Shown: piece after piece, positions 57,051 through 64,000 of the stretch | How positions within the stretch are numbered: the stretch's first letter is position 1 | Layout: each line of letters opens with the position of its first letter | Source: Candidatus Formimonas warabiya | Lineage (GTDB): Bacteria > Bacillota > Dehalobacteriia > Dehalobacteriales > Dehalobacteriaceae | DNA: 64,000 nt | NCBI RefSeq assembly: GCF_002777255.1 | Contig: NZ_CP017634.1 | Location: forward strand, 3,360,903 to 3,424,902 | Direction of reading: 5' to 3' | Translations under genes and position numbers: made by a program | The notes under the pieces: generated by a model | The model's input: the letters and a program-made list of their open reading frames with translations, nothing else | Database searches by the model: none | What the model was told of the DNA's origin: nothing

Positions 57051-58055
57051 ATGTTTACAAAGAAAAAAAAGATTATCGCCATCATGGTTGCTGTTCTGGT
57101 TCTGTCCCTGTCTTTTAGCACCACAAGCTTCGCTGCCAGCATTTCCGCTACCTTAAATGCCCAGTTCAAAGCCCTAAAAATTTTACTGAACGGACAGCAG
57201 GTGACCATGGAAAGCCAGCCCATTATCGTCAACGGCAGCACCTATTTGCCCTTACGGGCCTTTGCCAATCTTTTTAACAAGAATGTGGACTGGAACGCCA
57301 CCCTCCAGCAAGTGACCATTACGGACAAACCGGATAATCTGGTCACCAGTTTACAGGCCCAAATCAAGGAAAAGGACAATCAAATTTTGGTTCTGCAAAC
57401 GCAACTAGCCGCAAAAAGCGGCGGCAAGAGTCTAAGCGACATGGAAAAACAGCTCAATAGGGATTACGAAGATTACGAAAAAATGGATGTAAGCATTACC
57501 TTAAGCGGCAGTACCAGCAAAATTACCGTGAAAGTCGATATCGGTGATGAAGATGACTGGGACGATCTTTCCAGCACCAAGCAAACCAAACTGCTCCAAT
57601 ATATCGCGGACGACCTTAACGATGAATATGACGACCCGGACATTTCCGGGACGGTAAGAGACGGTTCCACAACTCTAAAGACCTTTACCGTCAACTCCAG
57701 CGGCACGGTAAAAATCAGCAGCAGTTCCAGCAGCCTCAGTAACTTCGCAGATGAGTTGGAGGATGACTATGATGAATTGGGCGATATCGACAAACTTTCT
57801 ATTTCACTTTCCGGAAGCACAAGCGGTACCATTACCTTTACAGTGAAAATTAAATACTCCAGCTTCGAAGATGAGTGGGATGAACTGGACGACGATGAAA
57901 TTGAAGATTTTATGCTAGACATCCAAGGGGATATTGAAGACGAGTATGATGACGCCGATGTGAAGGGCTATATTAAGGACAGCAGCGACTCCGATGCAAA
58001 CATGGCTTCTTTGTCCACATCGGGAAGTTTCAAACGATACTCGGATTACGATTAA
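57051..58055 (+). CDS. Secreted copper-amine-oxidase-N-domain protein with two acidic repeat modules (paralogue 2)
   Basis: 334 residues. The first 90 residues are almost identical to paralogue 1 (signal peptide, then IIVNGSTYLPLRAFANLFN). A short coiled coil (about 100-122) leads to two tandem modules of about 85-90 residues (about 130-220 and 228-325). Each has an amphipathic opening (DYEDYEK or DYDELGD), a strand SITLSGSTSKITVKV or SISLSGSTSGTITFTV, a W-containing helix ending IADDLNDEYDDPD or IQGDIEDEYDDAD, and a final G-x-V/I-x-D-x-S strand. No matching named domain is known to me. Start after GGAGG. Duplicated together with its 5' region. Confidence 0.87.
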   Translation: MFTKKKKIIAIMVAVLVLSLSFSTTSFAASISATLNAQFKALKILLNGQQVTMESQPIIVNGSTYLPLRAFANLFNKNVDWNATLQQVTITDKPDNLVTSLQAQIKEKDNQILVLQTQLAAKSGGKSLSDMEKQLNRDYEDYEKMDVSITLSGSTSKITVKVDIGDEDDWDDLSSTKQTKLLQYIADDLNDEYDDPDISGTVRDGSTTLKTFTVNSSGTVKISSSSSSLSNFADELEDDYDELGDIDKLSISLSGSTSGTITFTVKIKYSSFEDEWDELDDDEIEDFMLDIQGDIEDEYDDADVKGYIKDSSDSDANMASLSTSGSFKRYSDYD

Positions 58056-58071
58056 ATTAAAATTTTCATAA

Positions 58072-58110
58072 AAACCCGGCAAGGAACATGTTCCTTGCCG
58101 GGTTTGTCTT
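58072..58110. terminator. Bidirectional terminator between paralogue 2 and htpG
   Basis: AAACCCGGCAAGGAACA pairs with its exact complement. The plus-strand tail is GTCTTTT, and the minus-strand tail is TTTTTATG. Serves both convergent genes. Confidence 0.85.
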
Positions 58111-59976
58111 TTATCCTTCTCTTTCCTGAGCCAACAAACTCAGAATCTTATTGCTCCTCGTGATAAACTCCGTCATGGCCGCCGGCTCCAGCTGCTTGTG
58201 GCTCAGCATGGCCAGGTCATAGACATGCCGGCAAATCATCTCCGCTTCTTCTTTTTTATCCGGCTGCTCACCCAGCCGGGCGATGGATTTGATCAAATCG
58301 TTGTCTGCGTTTAAGACCAGGGTCTCCTCGTCGGGAAACATATTTTTCATGTCCCCGCGGCCGAAAAGGGCGCTCATGTCCTGCATGCGCCGGGACTGCT
58401 CACTGAGCAGAACCATAGCCGGCATCTCCAAGGCCTTCAGATGCTCCACCTGCAGTTTCAGCTGCTCCTTATTTAAAGCACTTTTAAAGATGGCATCCAA
58501 TTTTGACCCCATTTCCCGGTCATCCTCTTGATCCGTCCGCTTCATGCTTTCCGAGAGATCGGAATCGATCCGGTTAAAGTGTACCCCGGTTTCTTTGCTT
58601 TCGATAAACTGGATAAAATGAAGGTCAATGGTCCCGGACAAAATCACCGCTTCCAAGCCCTGCTCTTTAAAGAGGTTGATGTACTGGGCCTGCTGCTTTT
58701 CATCACTGACGTAAAATACCTTGTTCTCATGCTGGGATTTGTTCCGGTCTAAATACTCCTGCAAGGTCACATAATCCCCCTTGGTGGTCCGGTAAATTAA
58801 AATATCCTTCACCCGGTCATAAAATTTGTCTTCCCGGATGCACCCATATTTCACGAAAGGATTGAGATCCTCCCAGTACCCATTGTACTTTTCCCGCTCT
58901 CCCTGGAACAGCTCCGACAGCTTGTCCCCCACCTTTTTGGTAATGTGCCGGGAGATTTTGATCACGTTGCTGTCATTTTGCAGGAAGCTGCGGGACACAT
59001 TTAAGGGCAGGTCGGTACAATCGATGACTCCTTTTAAGAGCAGTAAAAATTCCGGAATCACTTCCTTAATGTTGTCCGCCACAAAAACCTGGTTGTTAAA
59101 TAGTTTGATTTTCCCTTCCAGGCGATCAAATTCCGTGCTGATTTTGGGGAAATAGAGAATCCCTTTCAGGTGGAAGGGGTAGTCCACATTGAGGTGAATC
59201 CAAAATAAAGGTTCCCGATAATCCATGAATACCTTATAGTAAAAATCCTTATAGTCCTGACTGGTGCACTCCTTCGGATCCCGCATCCAGAGAGGATGGA
59301 TATCATTCAGGGGTTTCTCCTCTTTGGCCTGGTCCGGCTGCTTTTCATCCTGCAAAAAAATTTCTACGGGCAGGAAGGAGCAATATTTGTCGATGATCTC
59401 CCGGAGCTTGAATTCATCAAGAAACTCCCCGGACTCCTCGGACAAATACAAGGTAACGGTTGTTCCTCTTTCTGTAAGGTCGGACGGGCTTAACTCGTAT
59501 TCCGTGCCGCCGGCACATACCCACCTTACCGCTTCCGCATCTTTTTGATAGGACAGGGTATCAATCTGCACCCGGTCCGCGACCATAAAGGCGGAATAAA
59601 AACCTAAGCCAAAATGGCCGATAATCTGGTTCCCTTCATCAGACTTGTCCTGATATTTGGCCAAAAATTCCTCGGCCCCGGAAAAAGCAATCTGGTTGAT
59701 ATATTTTTTTACTTCCTCCGCCGTCATGCCGATACCGTTGTCCCTAAAGTGCAGTATTTTCCGGTCCTTATCGAAGGTTACCCGGACCCAGTATTTCGTG
59801 TCCTCCGCCACGTCAGCCTCTCCCAAGGCAGACAGTCTTTTTAATTTATTTACGGCATCCACCCCGTTGGAAATCAGTTCCCGGACAAAAATATCTTTGT
59901 CGGAATACAACCATTTTTTGATGATGGGAAAAATATTTTCCGTATGAATAGAAATACTGCCGTTTTCCTGATGCAA
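58111..59976 (-). CDS. htpG: Chaperone protein HtpG (Hsp90)
   Basis: 621 residues. The N-terminal GHKL ATPase has LYSDKDIFVRELISNGVDA, FRDNGIGMTAEEV, and GHFGLGFYSAFMVAD. The middle domain has the NQVFVADN and NVSRSFLQND segments; the shorter C-terminal dimerisation domain ends at VTRSNKILSLLAQE. TTG at 59976 after GGAGGG gives the normal N-terminus; an in-frame ATG at 60066 lies inside the CIRCE operator and is not used. Controlled by a sigma-A promoter with an upstream CIRCE, so probably HrcA-repressed. Confidence 0.96.
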   Translation of the reverse strand: MHQENGSISIHTENIFPIIKKWLYSDKDIFVRELISNGVDAVNKLKRLSALGEADVAEDTKYWVRVTFDKDRKILHFRDNGIGMTAEEVKKYINQIAFSGAEEFLAKYQDKSDEGNQIIGHFGLGFYSAFMVADRVQIDTLSYQKDAEAVRWVCAGGTEYELSPSDLTERGTTVTLYLSEESGEFLDEFKLREIIDKYCSFLPVEIFLQDEKQPDQAKEEKPLNDIHPLWMRDPKECTSQDYKDFYYKVFMDYREPLFWIHLNVDYPFHLKGILYFPKISTEFDRLEGKIKLFNNQVFVADNIKEVIPEFLLLLKGVIDCTDLPLNVSRSFLQNDSNVIKISRHITKKVGDKLSELFQGEREKYNGYWEDLNPFVKYGCIREDKFYDRVKDILIYRTTKGDYVTLQEYLDRNKSQHENKVFYVSDEKQQAQYINLFKEQGLEAVILSGTIDLHFIQFIESKETGVHFNRIDSDLSESMKRTDQEDDREMGSKLDAIFKSALNKEQLKLQVEHLKALEMPAMVLLSEQSRRMQDMSALFGRGDMKNMFPDEETLVLNADNDLIKSIARLGEQPDKKEEAEMICRHVYDLAMLSHKQLEPAAMTEFITRSNKILSLLAQEREG

Positions 59977-60019
59977 GGAAATCCCTCCAATATCTCTAAA
60001 TGTAAATTTTTTATTATTT

Positions 60020-60048
60020 ATTCTATCTCTCCCGCAAAAAAATTTCAA
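60020..60048 (-). promoter_or_regulatory. Sigma-A promoter of htpG
   Basis: TTGAAA (60043-60048) and TAGAAT (60020-60025) are separated by 17 bases. The CIRCE operator lies 7 bases upstream of the -35 box. Confidence 0.75.
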
Positions 60049-60055
60049 GAAAAAA

Positions 60056-60082
60056 TTAGCACTCATCTCAATTGAGTGCTAA
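60056..60082. promoter_or_regulatory. CIRCE operator (HrcA-binding site) upstream of htpG
   Basis: TTAGCACTC-N9-GAGTGCTAA, a perfect match to the consensus 9-9-9 inverted repeat. HrcA repressing at CIRCE classically controls groESL and dnaK operons; here it stands before htpG. Confidence 0.93.
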
Positions 60083-60112
60083 CAATTTTTCCCTTTATCC
60101 AGTTTTGCCGGC

Positions 60113-61033
60113 TTATCTCAGGAAACCCTGAAGAATGGTCTCTTCCGCTTCTTTTTCTGTCAGTCCCAGAGACATCAGTTTCGTCAGCTGCTCGGAAGCA
60201 ATTTTGCCGATGGCGGCTTCATGAATAAGCTGGGCATCCGAATGGAAAGCGCTAATCTCCGGAACAGAGGAGACCCGGGCCTGGTGCATGATGATGGAAT
60301 CGCACTGGATATGCCCGCGGCACCTGTTTTTTCCCCGCATATTGAGGTGGAACACCTGTTGGGAGGTATCCTGGGCTACGGAGCGGGAGATAATTTGCGC
60401 CGTAGAGTCTTCGCCCACCAGTTCCACATTGATGATCGATTCCGCCGTCTGGTCCCGGTAGGTCAACAGCCTTTCCACCACGATCAGGCGGGCATTTTTG
60501 TGCAGCCGGACCTCCGTATCCCTTTTCGTCCGGTCCACGCCTTTAATCTGCACCATTTCCAGTTCTGCTACTCCACCCTCTTCCACTTCAATGATGGTTT
60601 TGGGATTGAGAATTTTTTCTCCGCTGCCCTCCCCCTGGCCGTAGTGCTTCTCTACATATTTCAGGCGGGCCCCTTTGCGCACATGGAAATCGTGAATGCC
60701 GTCATGCTGCGCCTTTTTGCTGCCCGGATTATGGATGCCGCATCCCGCCACCACCAGCACGTCGGACCCTTCCCCAATTTCAAAGGTATTATAAACCACA
60801 TCCTCCAAGCCTTCGGCAGAGACAATGACGGGAATATGCACACTTTCCCCTTTGGTGTGGGGTTTTACCAGAATATCGATACCCGGCTTGTCCGTTTTCG
60901 TGACAATATTGATGTTGGCAGTAGTACCCCGGCTGATTCCTGCTCCGTTTTTGCGAATATTATAGGCGCCTTGAGGGATGTCATGAAGGCCGGCTACAGC
61001 CTCTAATAAAACCTTATCTACCGTATTGAGCAC
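60113..61033 (-). CDS. SufB/SufD-family Fe-S scaffold protein (minimal SUF/SMS type)
   Basis: 306 residues. The beta-helical SufBD core is seen in VYNTFEIGEGSDVLVVAGCGIHNPG, the ARLKYVEKHYGQGEG region, and the C-terminal QCDSIIMHQARVSSVPEIS...HEAAIGKIASEQL, with the conserved His/Glu pair. Cys residues sit in VVAGCGIH and GHIQCDS. With SufC next door it forms the two-gene SufCB (SMS/minimal SUF) system for [4Fe-4S] assembly, ancestral in form and common in anaerobes. GTG at 61033 follows AGGAG; an earlier in-frame ATG at 61141 is inside sufC. It overlaps sufC by 20 bases. Confidence 0.9.
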   Translation of the reverse strand: MLNTVDKVLLEAVAGLHDIPQGAYNIRKNGAGISRGTTANINIVTKTDKPGIDILVKPHTKGESVHIPVIVSAEGLEDVVYNTFEIGEGSDVLVVAGCGIHNPGSKKAQHDGIHDFHVRKGARLKYVEKHYGQGEGSGEKILNPKTIIEVEEGGVAELEMVQIKGVDRTKRDTEVRLHKNARLIVVERLLTYRDQTAESIINVELVGEDSTAQIISRSVAQDTSQQVFHLNMRGKNRCRGHIQCDSIIMHQARVSSVPEISAFHSDAQLIHEAAIGKIASEQLTKLMSLGLTEKEAEETILQGFLR

Positions 61034-61769
61034 GCGGTACCACTCCTTTGTCGCAAGCTTTACTGCACATACAGTCCAGATCCCTTTTCTGGATATCGGC
61101 CAAAACCTTATCTTTGGTAGTAATCTCCGCGATTTCTCCATTGGCCACCAGGATCACCTCATCGGCCAGGTTTAAAATCCTTTCCTGGTGGGAAATAATC
61201 ACAATAGCGGTCTGATATTTTTTGTGGATGTTGGCAAAGGTTTCGGCAAGTTTTTGAAAACTCCACAGGTCGATGCCGGCTTCCGGTTCGTCGAAAACCG
61301 CCAGTTTTAGATTTCGGGCCAGGATGGTGGCAATTTCAATCCTCTTTAATTCCCCTCCGGAAAGGCTGGCGTTTACTTCTCTGTCTAAATAGTCCTGGGC
61401 GCAAAGTCCCACATCCAGAAGCAGGTCATACACGTTGATATCCTGATTTTTTCCCGCCGCTAACTGGAGCAGCTCTTTCACCTTGATCCCTTTAAACCGG
61501 GGAGGTTGCTGAAAAGCGTAGCCAATGCCCAGACGGGCTCTTTCGGTGATACTTAAATCAGTAATGTCCTGCCCCTGAAAAAATATTTTTCCCGAGGTAG
61601 GCCGGTAAATGCCCATAATAATTTTCGCTACCGAAGACTTCCCTCCCCCATTGGGTCCGGTGATCACATAGATCTTGTTTTCCTGCAGGGAAAAGGTGAT
61701 CTTGTTTAGGATATCGAACTGTCCTTGTTCTTCGTCCACCTGAAAGGTAATATCTTTTAATTCCAGCAT
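61014..61769 (-). CDS. sufC: SufC ABC-type ATPase
   Basis: 251 residues: Walker A GPNGGGKSSVAK, signature LSGGELKRIEIA, Walker B and following VFDEPEAGIDLWSF, H-loop ISHQERIL. Drives conformational change of the SufB-like scaffold. The C-terminal tail CMCSKACDKG is Cys-rich, an unusual extra that might bind a cluster or metal. No sufS, sufU or sufE lies beside it. GGAGG at 8 bases supports the ATG. Confidence 0.93.
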   Translation of the reverse strand: MLELKDITFQVDEEQGQFDILNKITFSLQENKIYVITGPNGGGKSSVAKIIMGIYRPTSGKIFFQGQDITDLSITERARLGIGYAFQQPPRFKGIKVKELLQLAAGKNQDINVYDLLLDVGLCAQDYLDREVNASLSGGELKRIEIATILARNLKLAVFDEPEAGIDLWSFQKLAETFANIHKKYQTAIVIISHQERILNLADEVILVANGEIAEITTKDKVLADIQKRDLDCMCSKACDKGVVPRAQYGR

Positions 61770-61966
61770 CGGTGCAACCTCCTTTATATTTCACTATTTT
61801 ACATGATTCTCTCGAAAAAATATAGCAGGAGGATGGGGCACACAAAAATATTCCAAAAAAACTGCGGAACTTTTATCCCTAAAATTTCGTATACCAATTA
61901 GAGGACATGAAAGATCCGCCCAGAAAAATACCGCATGAAAAAATCTTTACACGGGAGCCTTTGGAT

Positions 61967-62914
61967 ATGGCAAAATTCTTGAAAAATTTTTTTCTTGTTT
62001 TGATGCTGCTTTTCCTTACCGGCATAGCCAGCCTGGCCTTCGTCTTGTATGGACCTTTTACCGGCTTGAGGGACTTGTATGTCACTTCCGCCATGACCAC
62101 CATGCAGCACCAATATCTAGCCAAGATATTTTTTTCCGCGGATAAAATCGCCGAAATCATGCGTAAAAATGCCCTAACCGAATTTCTTTTCCCAACGAAT
62201 GTAGATCTTATTGAAGAAGAGAACCAGTTGCCGGATCATATTCAGCTCATAGATGTGAGCACATCCACCTTTAAAGGGTACCTGCTTCTGGTCAGCCGTC
62301 CGGAAAGGATTAAGGTAGGGACGTCGGAGCATTTAGGATCAAAAGGAATGAAATTACAGGAAATCATCGAAAAATACCATGCCGTGGGAGGCGTCAACGC
62401 AGGAGGATTTATTGATCCGGGCGGCCATGGAACGGGAGGCGTACCGGAAGGAATCATTATAGAAGACGGAGAAATTCTTTACGCAGATAAATCATCCAAA
62501 TATAACGTGATCGGATTCACGAAACAAAATGTGCTGGTGCTGGGAAAATATACTTTAAAGGAAATAAAAAAGCTAGACATCCGTGACGCCGTATCCTTTC
62601 GCCCTTTTATTATTGTGAACGGCGTACCTGCCATCACCACGGGAAACGGCGGCTGGGGAATCGCCCCCCGCACCGCCATCGGTCAAACAAAAGACGGCAC
62701 GGTCCTTCTCCTGGTGATTGACGGACGCCAGGTATCCAGCATCGGCGCTACGCTGAAAGATGTCCAAGACATCATGCTGGAATATGGAGCCGTCAATGCG
62801 GCAAATTTGGATGGAGGATCCTCAAGCACCATGTACTACGAGGAAAAGCTGATCAACAGCCCCAGCAGTCAGTACGGGGAAAGAAGGTTGCCCTCGGCCT
62901 TTATTATTCAATAA
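61967..62914 (+). CDS. Phosphodiester glycosidase family protein (NAGPA-like)
   Basis: 315 residues, plus strand. One N-terminal membrane helix (about 7-30), then an extracellular NAGPA domain (about 120-312), with VNAGGFIDPGGHG, APRTAIGQTKDGTVLLLVIDG and NAANLDGGSSSTMYY, all hallmarks of the family that removes GlcNAc from phosphodiesters. Bacterial members act on wall polymers or exopolysaccharide phosphodiesters. The ATG at 61967 has GGGAG at 9 bases. Its stop overlaps the convergent DUF192 gene by 11 bases. Confidence 0.92.
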   Translation: MAKFLKNFFLVLMLLFLTGIASLAFVLYGPFTGLRDLYVTSAMTTMQHQYLAKIFFSADKIAEIMRKNALTEFLFPTNVDLIEEENQLPDHIQLIDVSTSTFKGYLLLVSRPERIKVGTSEHLGSKGMKLQEIIEKYHAVGGVNAGGFIDPGGHGTGGVPEGIIIEDGEILYADKSSKYNVIGFTKQNVLVLGKYTLKEIKKLDIRDAVSFRPFIIVNGVPAITTGNGGWGIAPRTAIGQTKDGTVLLLVIDGRQVSSIGATLKDVQDIMLEYGAVNAANLDGGSSSTMYYEEKLINSPSSQYGERRLPSAFIIQ

Positions 62915-63245
62915 AGATCAGCCGGTCACCCAAGGCAATGTTTTTCTCCTTCATGAGTCCTGCTTTTAATTCTAAAACCGCTACTGCGCCTTTTTGGCAA
63001 GCGGTAAAACCGGGGGCCAGGTGATTTGCCGTTTTGATCACCCGGTTATTTTTATCCAGAAAAACAGCATCGATCGGAAACCGCATTCCCATACAATGTA
63101 CCCCGGCACAGGGGCGCAATAAAAGGCCTTCCCGCTCTCCCAGGCCCTTTCGGCCTAACAGGCCGATCAACCTGCGCCAAAAAGTTTGAGCAACCATGAC
63201 CCGGTCAGCGATCAGTATATGACCATCCTTTTTGATAACTTTCAT
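62904..63245 (-). CDS. DUF192 protein
   Basis: 113 residues. Has TFWRRLIGLLGRKGL, CAGVHCMGMRFPIDAVFLDKNN and LELKAGLMKEKNIALGD, which fit the DUF192 pattern of a compact beta-barrel with a C-x-x-[ILM]-H-[TC]-x-x-M-x-x-x-I-D motif. Function unknown. GGGGAG at 9 bases supports the ATG at 63245; an in-frame ATG at 63314 overlaps the upstream gene. Ends inside the convergent glycosidase tail. Confidence 0.88.
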   Translation of the reverse strand: MKVIKKDGHILIADRVMVAQTFWRRLIGLLGRKGLGEREGLLLRPCAGVHCMGMRFPIDAVFLDKNNRVIKTANHLAPGFTACQKGAVAVLELKAGLMKEKNIALGDRLIFIE

Positions 63246-63282
63246 ATCCTTTCTCTCCCCAGATGGTTTTTCCTCAGCTTTT

Positions 63283-64000
63283 TTATTTACGGATTTCTTC
63301 CAGCCATTGATCATACAGCCAGTCCCCGATATCTTTCAGTTGGAGCCAGGCGATCATCAATACTTTCTTCACAATAGTCGTGATCTCATCACAAGTTTCC
63401 ATAAATTTTTCATTGAGGTATTGATTTTGCAAGTCGTAAAAACTTACGCCAAAATATTTCTGTGAAATTATTTTTCCCGTATCTGTAAATGTGAGCAGGC
63501 AATAGCAGGCGCATAAAGCGGCCAGGGTACCCATTTTATGCTTCATGATTAATCTTAGGGGAAAACAAAATAGATAAAATATCCGATCTACCGCGCCTCT
63601 CACGCAAACAACGAGTGGGGCGCTTTTTTTACGTTCCGAATCTTTGGGGTACCTCTCGTATTTTAAGAAAGTTTTTCTTTTATTTTTCTCATTTGTTTTG
63701 AGATTGGAGAGCAAATTAGTGAGCATCAAGGGTAATTTACAGGTAAAAAACAATTTTACTTTGCTGTACCAGGTGGTAAAAAATTTCTCAGAAAGACTCT
63801 TTGCCATTGTTAGGATGGTGGAAGGAAGTTTGATCAGCTTTTGCTTTCCGGTGCTGAGAAATTCGCTATAACACGCATTTAACCATTCCTGAAAGGAAAA
63901 ACATGTTTCAAAGCGAATATCCTGATTTCGATGGTGATTTCCGTTTTCCCGCTCTAATTTTGAAGTAAGGGGCGATGAGGAGAGATTGAACCGGGGGGAA
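63283..64000 (-). CDS. Hypothetical membrane protein (5' part off window)
   Basis: The minus-strand frame is open from the window edge (codon phase at 63999) to the stop at 63283, at least 239 codons. The first in-frame ATG at 63807 has no ribosome binding site, so the gene very likely starts beyond the window. The visible part has a basic, hydrophilic stretch, two hydrophobic segments (one within VDRIFYLFCFPLRLIM, the next at MGTLAALCACYCLLTFTD) and a C-terminal aromatic, acidic helix. No family recognised. It precedes DUF192 by about 37 bases and may be cotranscribed. Confidence 0.7.
   Translation of the reverse strand, partial: SPRFNLSSSPLTSKLERENGNHHRNQDIRFETCFSFQEWLNACYSEFLSTGKQKLIKLPSTILTMAKSLSEKFFTTWYSKVKLFFTCKLPLMLTNLLSNLKTNEKNKRKTFLKYERYPKDSERKKSAPLVVCVRGAVDRIFYLFCFPLRLIMKHKMGTLAALCACYCLLTFTDTGKIISQKYFGVSFYDLQNQYLNEKFMETCDEITTIVKKVLMIAWLQLKDIGDWLYDQWLEEIRK

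Noticed and set aside
59977..60066. ATG at 60066 as start of HtpG
   Set aside because: It lies inside the CIRCE operator and upstream of the promoter; TTG at 59976 gives the family N-terminus.

Overview
The window looks like chromosomal core DNA from a spore-forming Clostridia-type Firmicute of moderate GC. I would guess a Peptococcaceae-like anaerobe, but that rank is inference. The evidence is gene order: murA, ywmB, the atp operon, upp, glyA, rpiB, ywlE, mntP, sua5, prmC, prfA, rpmE, rho, glpX, fsa, fba, spo0F, pyrG and argS lie in an order recalling the Bacillus subtilis region from spoIID/murAA to argS. Consistent local signals are a Spo0F-type regulator behind a sigma-H-like promoter, YwmB, strong AGGAGG-type ribosome binding sites, frequent GTG/TTG starts and a perfect CIRCE operator. 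Most genes are on the minus strand. No rRNA, tRNA, CRISPR array, prophage or intact insertion sequence was seen.

Layout from left to right. 1-2 kb: murA (cut by the window edge) and ywmB. 2-9.5 kb: the complete F1Fo ATP synthase operon (atpZ-I-B-E-F-H-A-G-D-C), with an inverted repeat inserted between atpG and atpD and a hairpin between atpE and atpF. 9.5-10 kb: a decayed stretch with a probable broken AtpZ/AtpI copy. 10-18.8 kb: wecB, a MazG-like pyrophosphohydrolase, dCMP deaminase, upp, glyA, rpiB, ywlE, mntP, a ZIP transporter, sua5 and two half-size ChrA genes. 18.8-26.3 kb: prmC, prfA, a DUF1385 protein, rpmE, a radical SAM protein, a LysM-M23 peptidase, rho and DUF2062. 26.7-30.6 kb: glpX, fsa, fba, a zinc-ribbon protein and spo0F. 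30.7-38.8 kb: alr, a FemAB-type transferase, pyrG, argS and an ECF sigma/anti-sigma pair. 39-44.1 kb: a plus-strand GGDEF/HD-GYP protein with both signature motifs altered, uppP and a Co/Ni ECF transporter (cbiM-PDGLE, cbiQ, cbiO) behind a compact structured leader. 44.4-52.5 kb: one giant cyclic beta-1,2-glucan synthase-like gene. 53-55.6 kb: a DUF3024-like protein, a polyprenyl diphosphate synthase and, convergent to it, a DUF2600 (YtpB-like) terpene synthase. 56-58 kb: tandem secreted proteins with copper-amine-oxidase N-domains and acidic modules. 58-64 kb: htpG, a two-gene SUF system, a phosphodiester glycosidase, DUF192 and a membrane protein that runs off the window.

The strongest unexplained signals are: (i) two adjacent secreted paralogues that share a duplicated upstream element resembling an ECF-sigma promoter (GGAAC-N17-CGTC) and carry what I read as three copies of an acidic repeat module; (ii) a roughly 60-nt terminator-bearing leader starting almost at the transcription start of the Co/Ni transporter operon; (iii) a structured intergenic region between the sigma-factor gene and the degenerate c-di-GMP protein; (iv) a dispersed REP/REPIN-like family whose loop GGGGACGGTTC is kept while the stems change; and (v) inverted heptamer-repeat blocks bracketing the DUF2600 gene. 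All searches and structure predictions remain to be run; nothing here comes from a database result.
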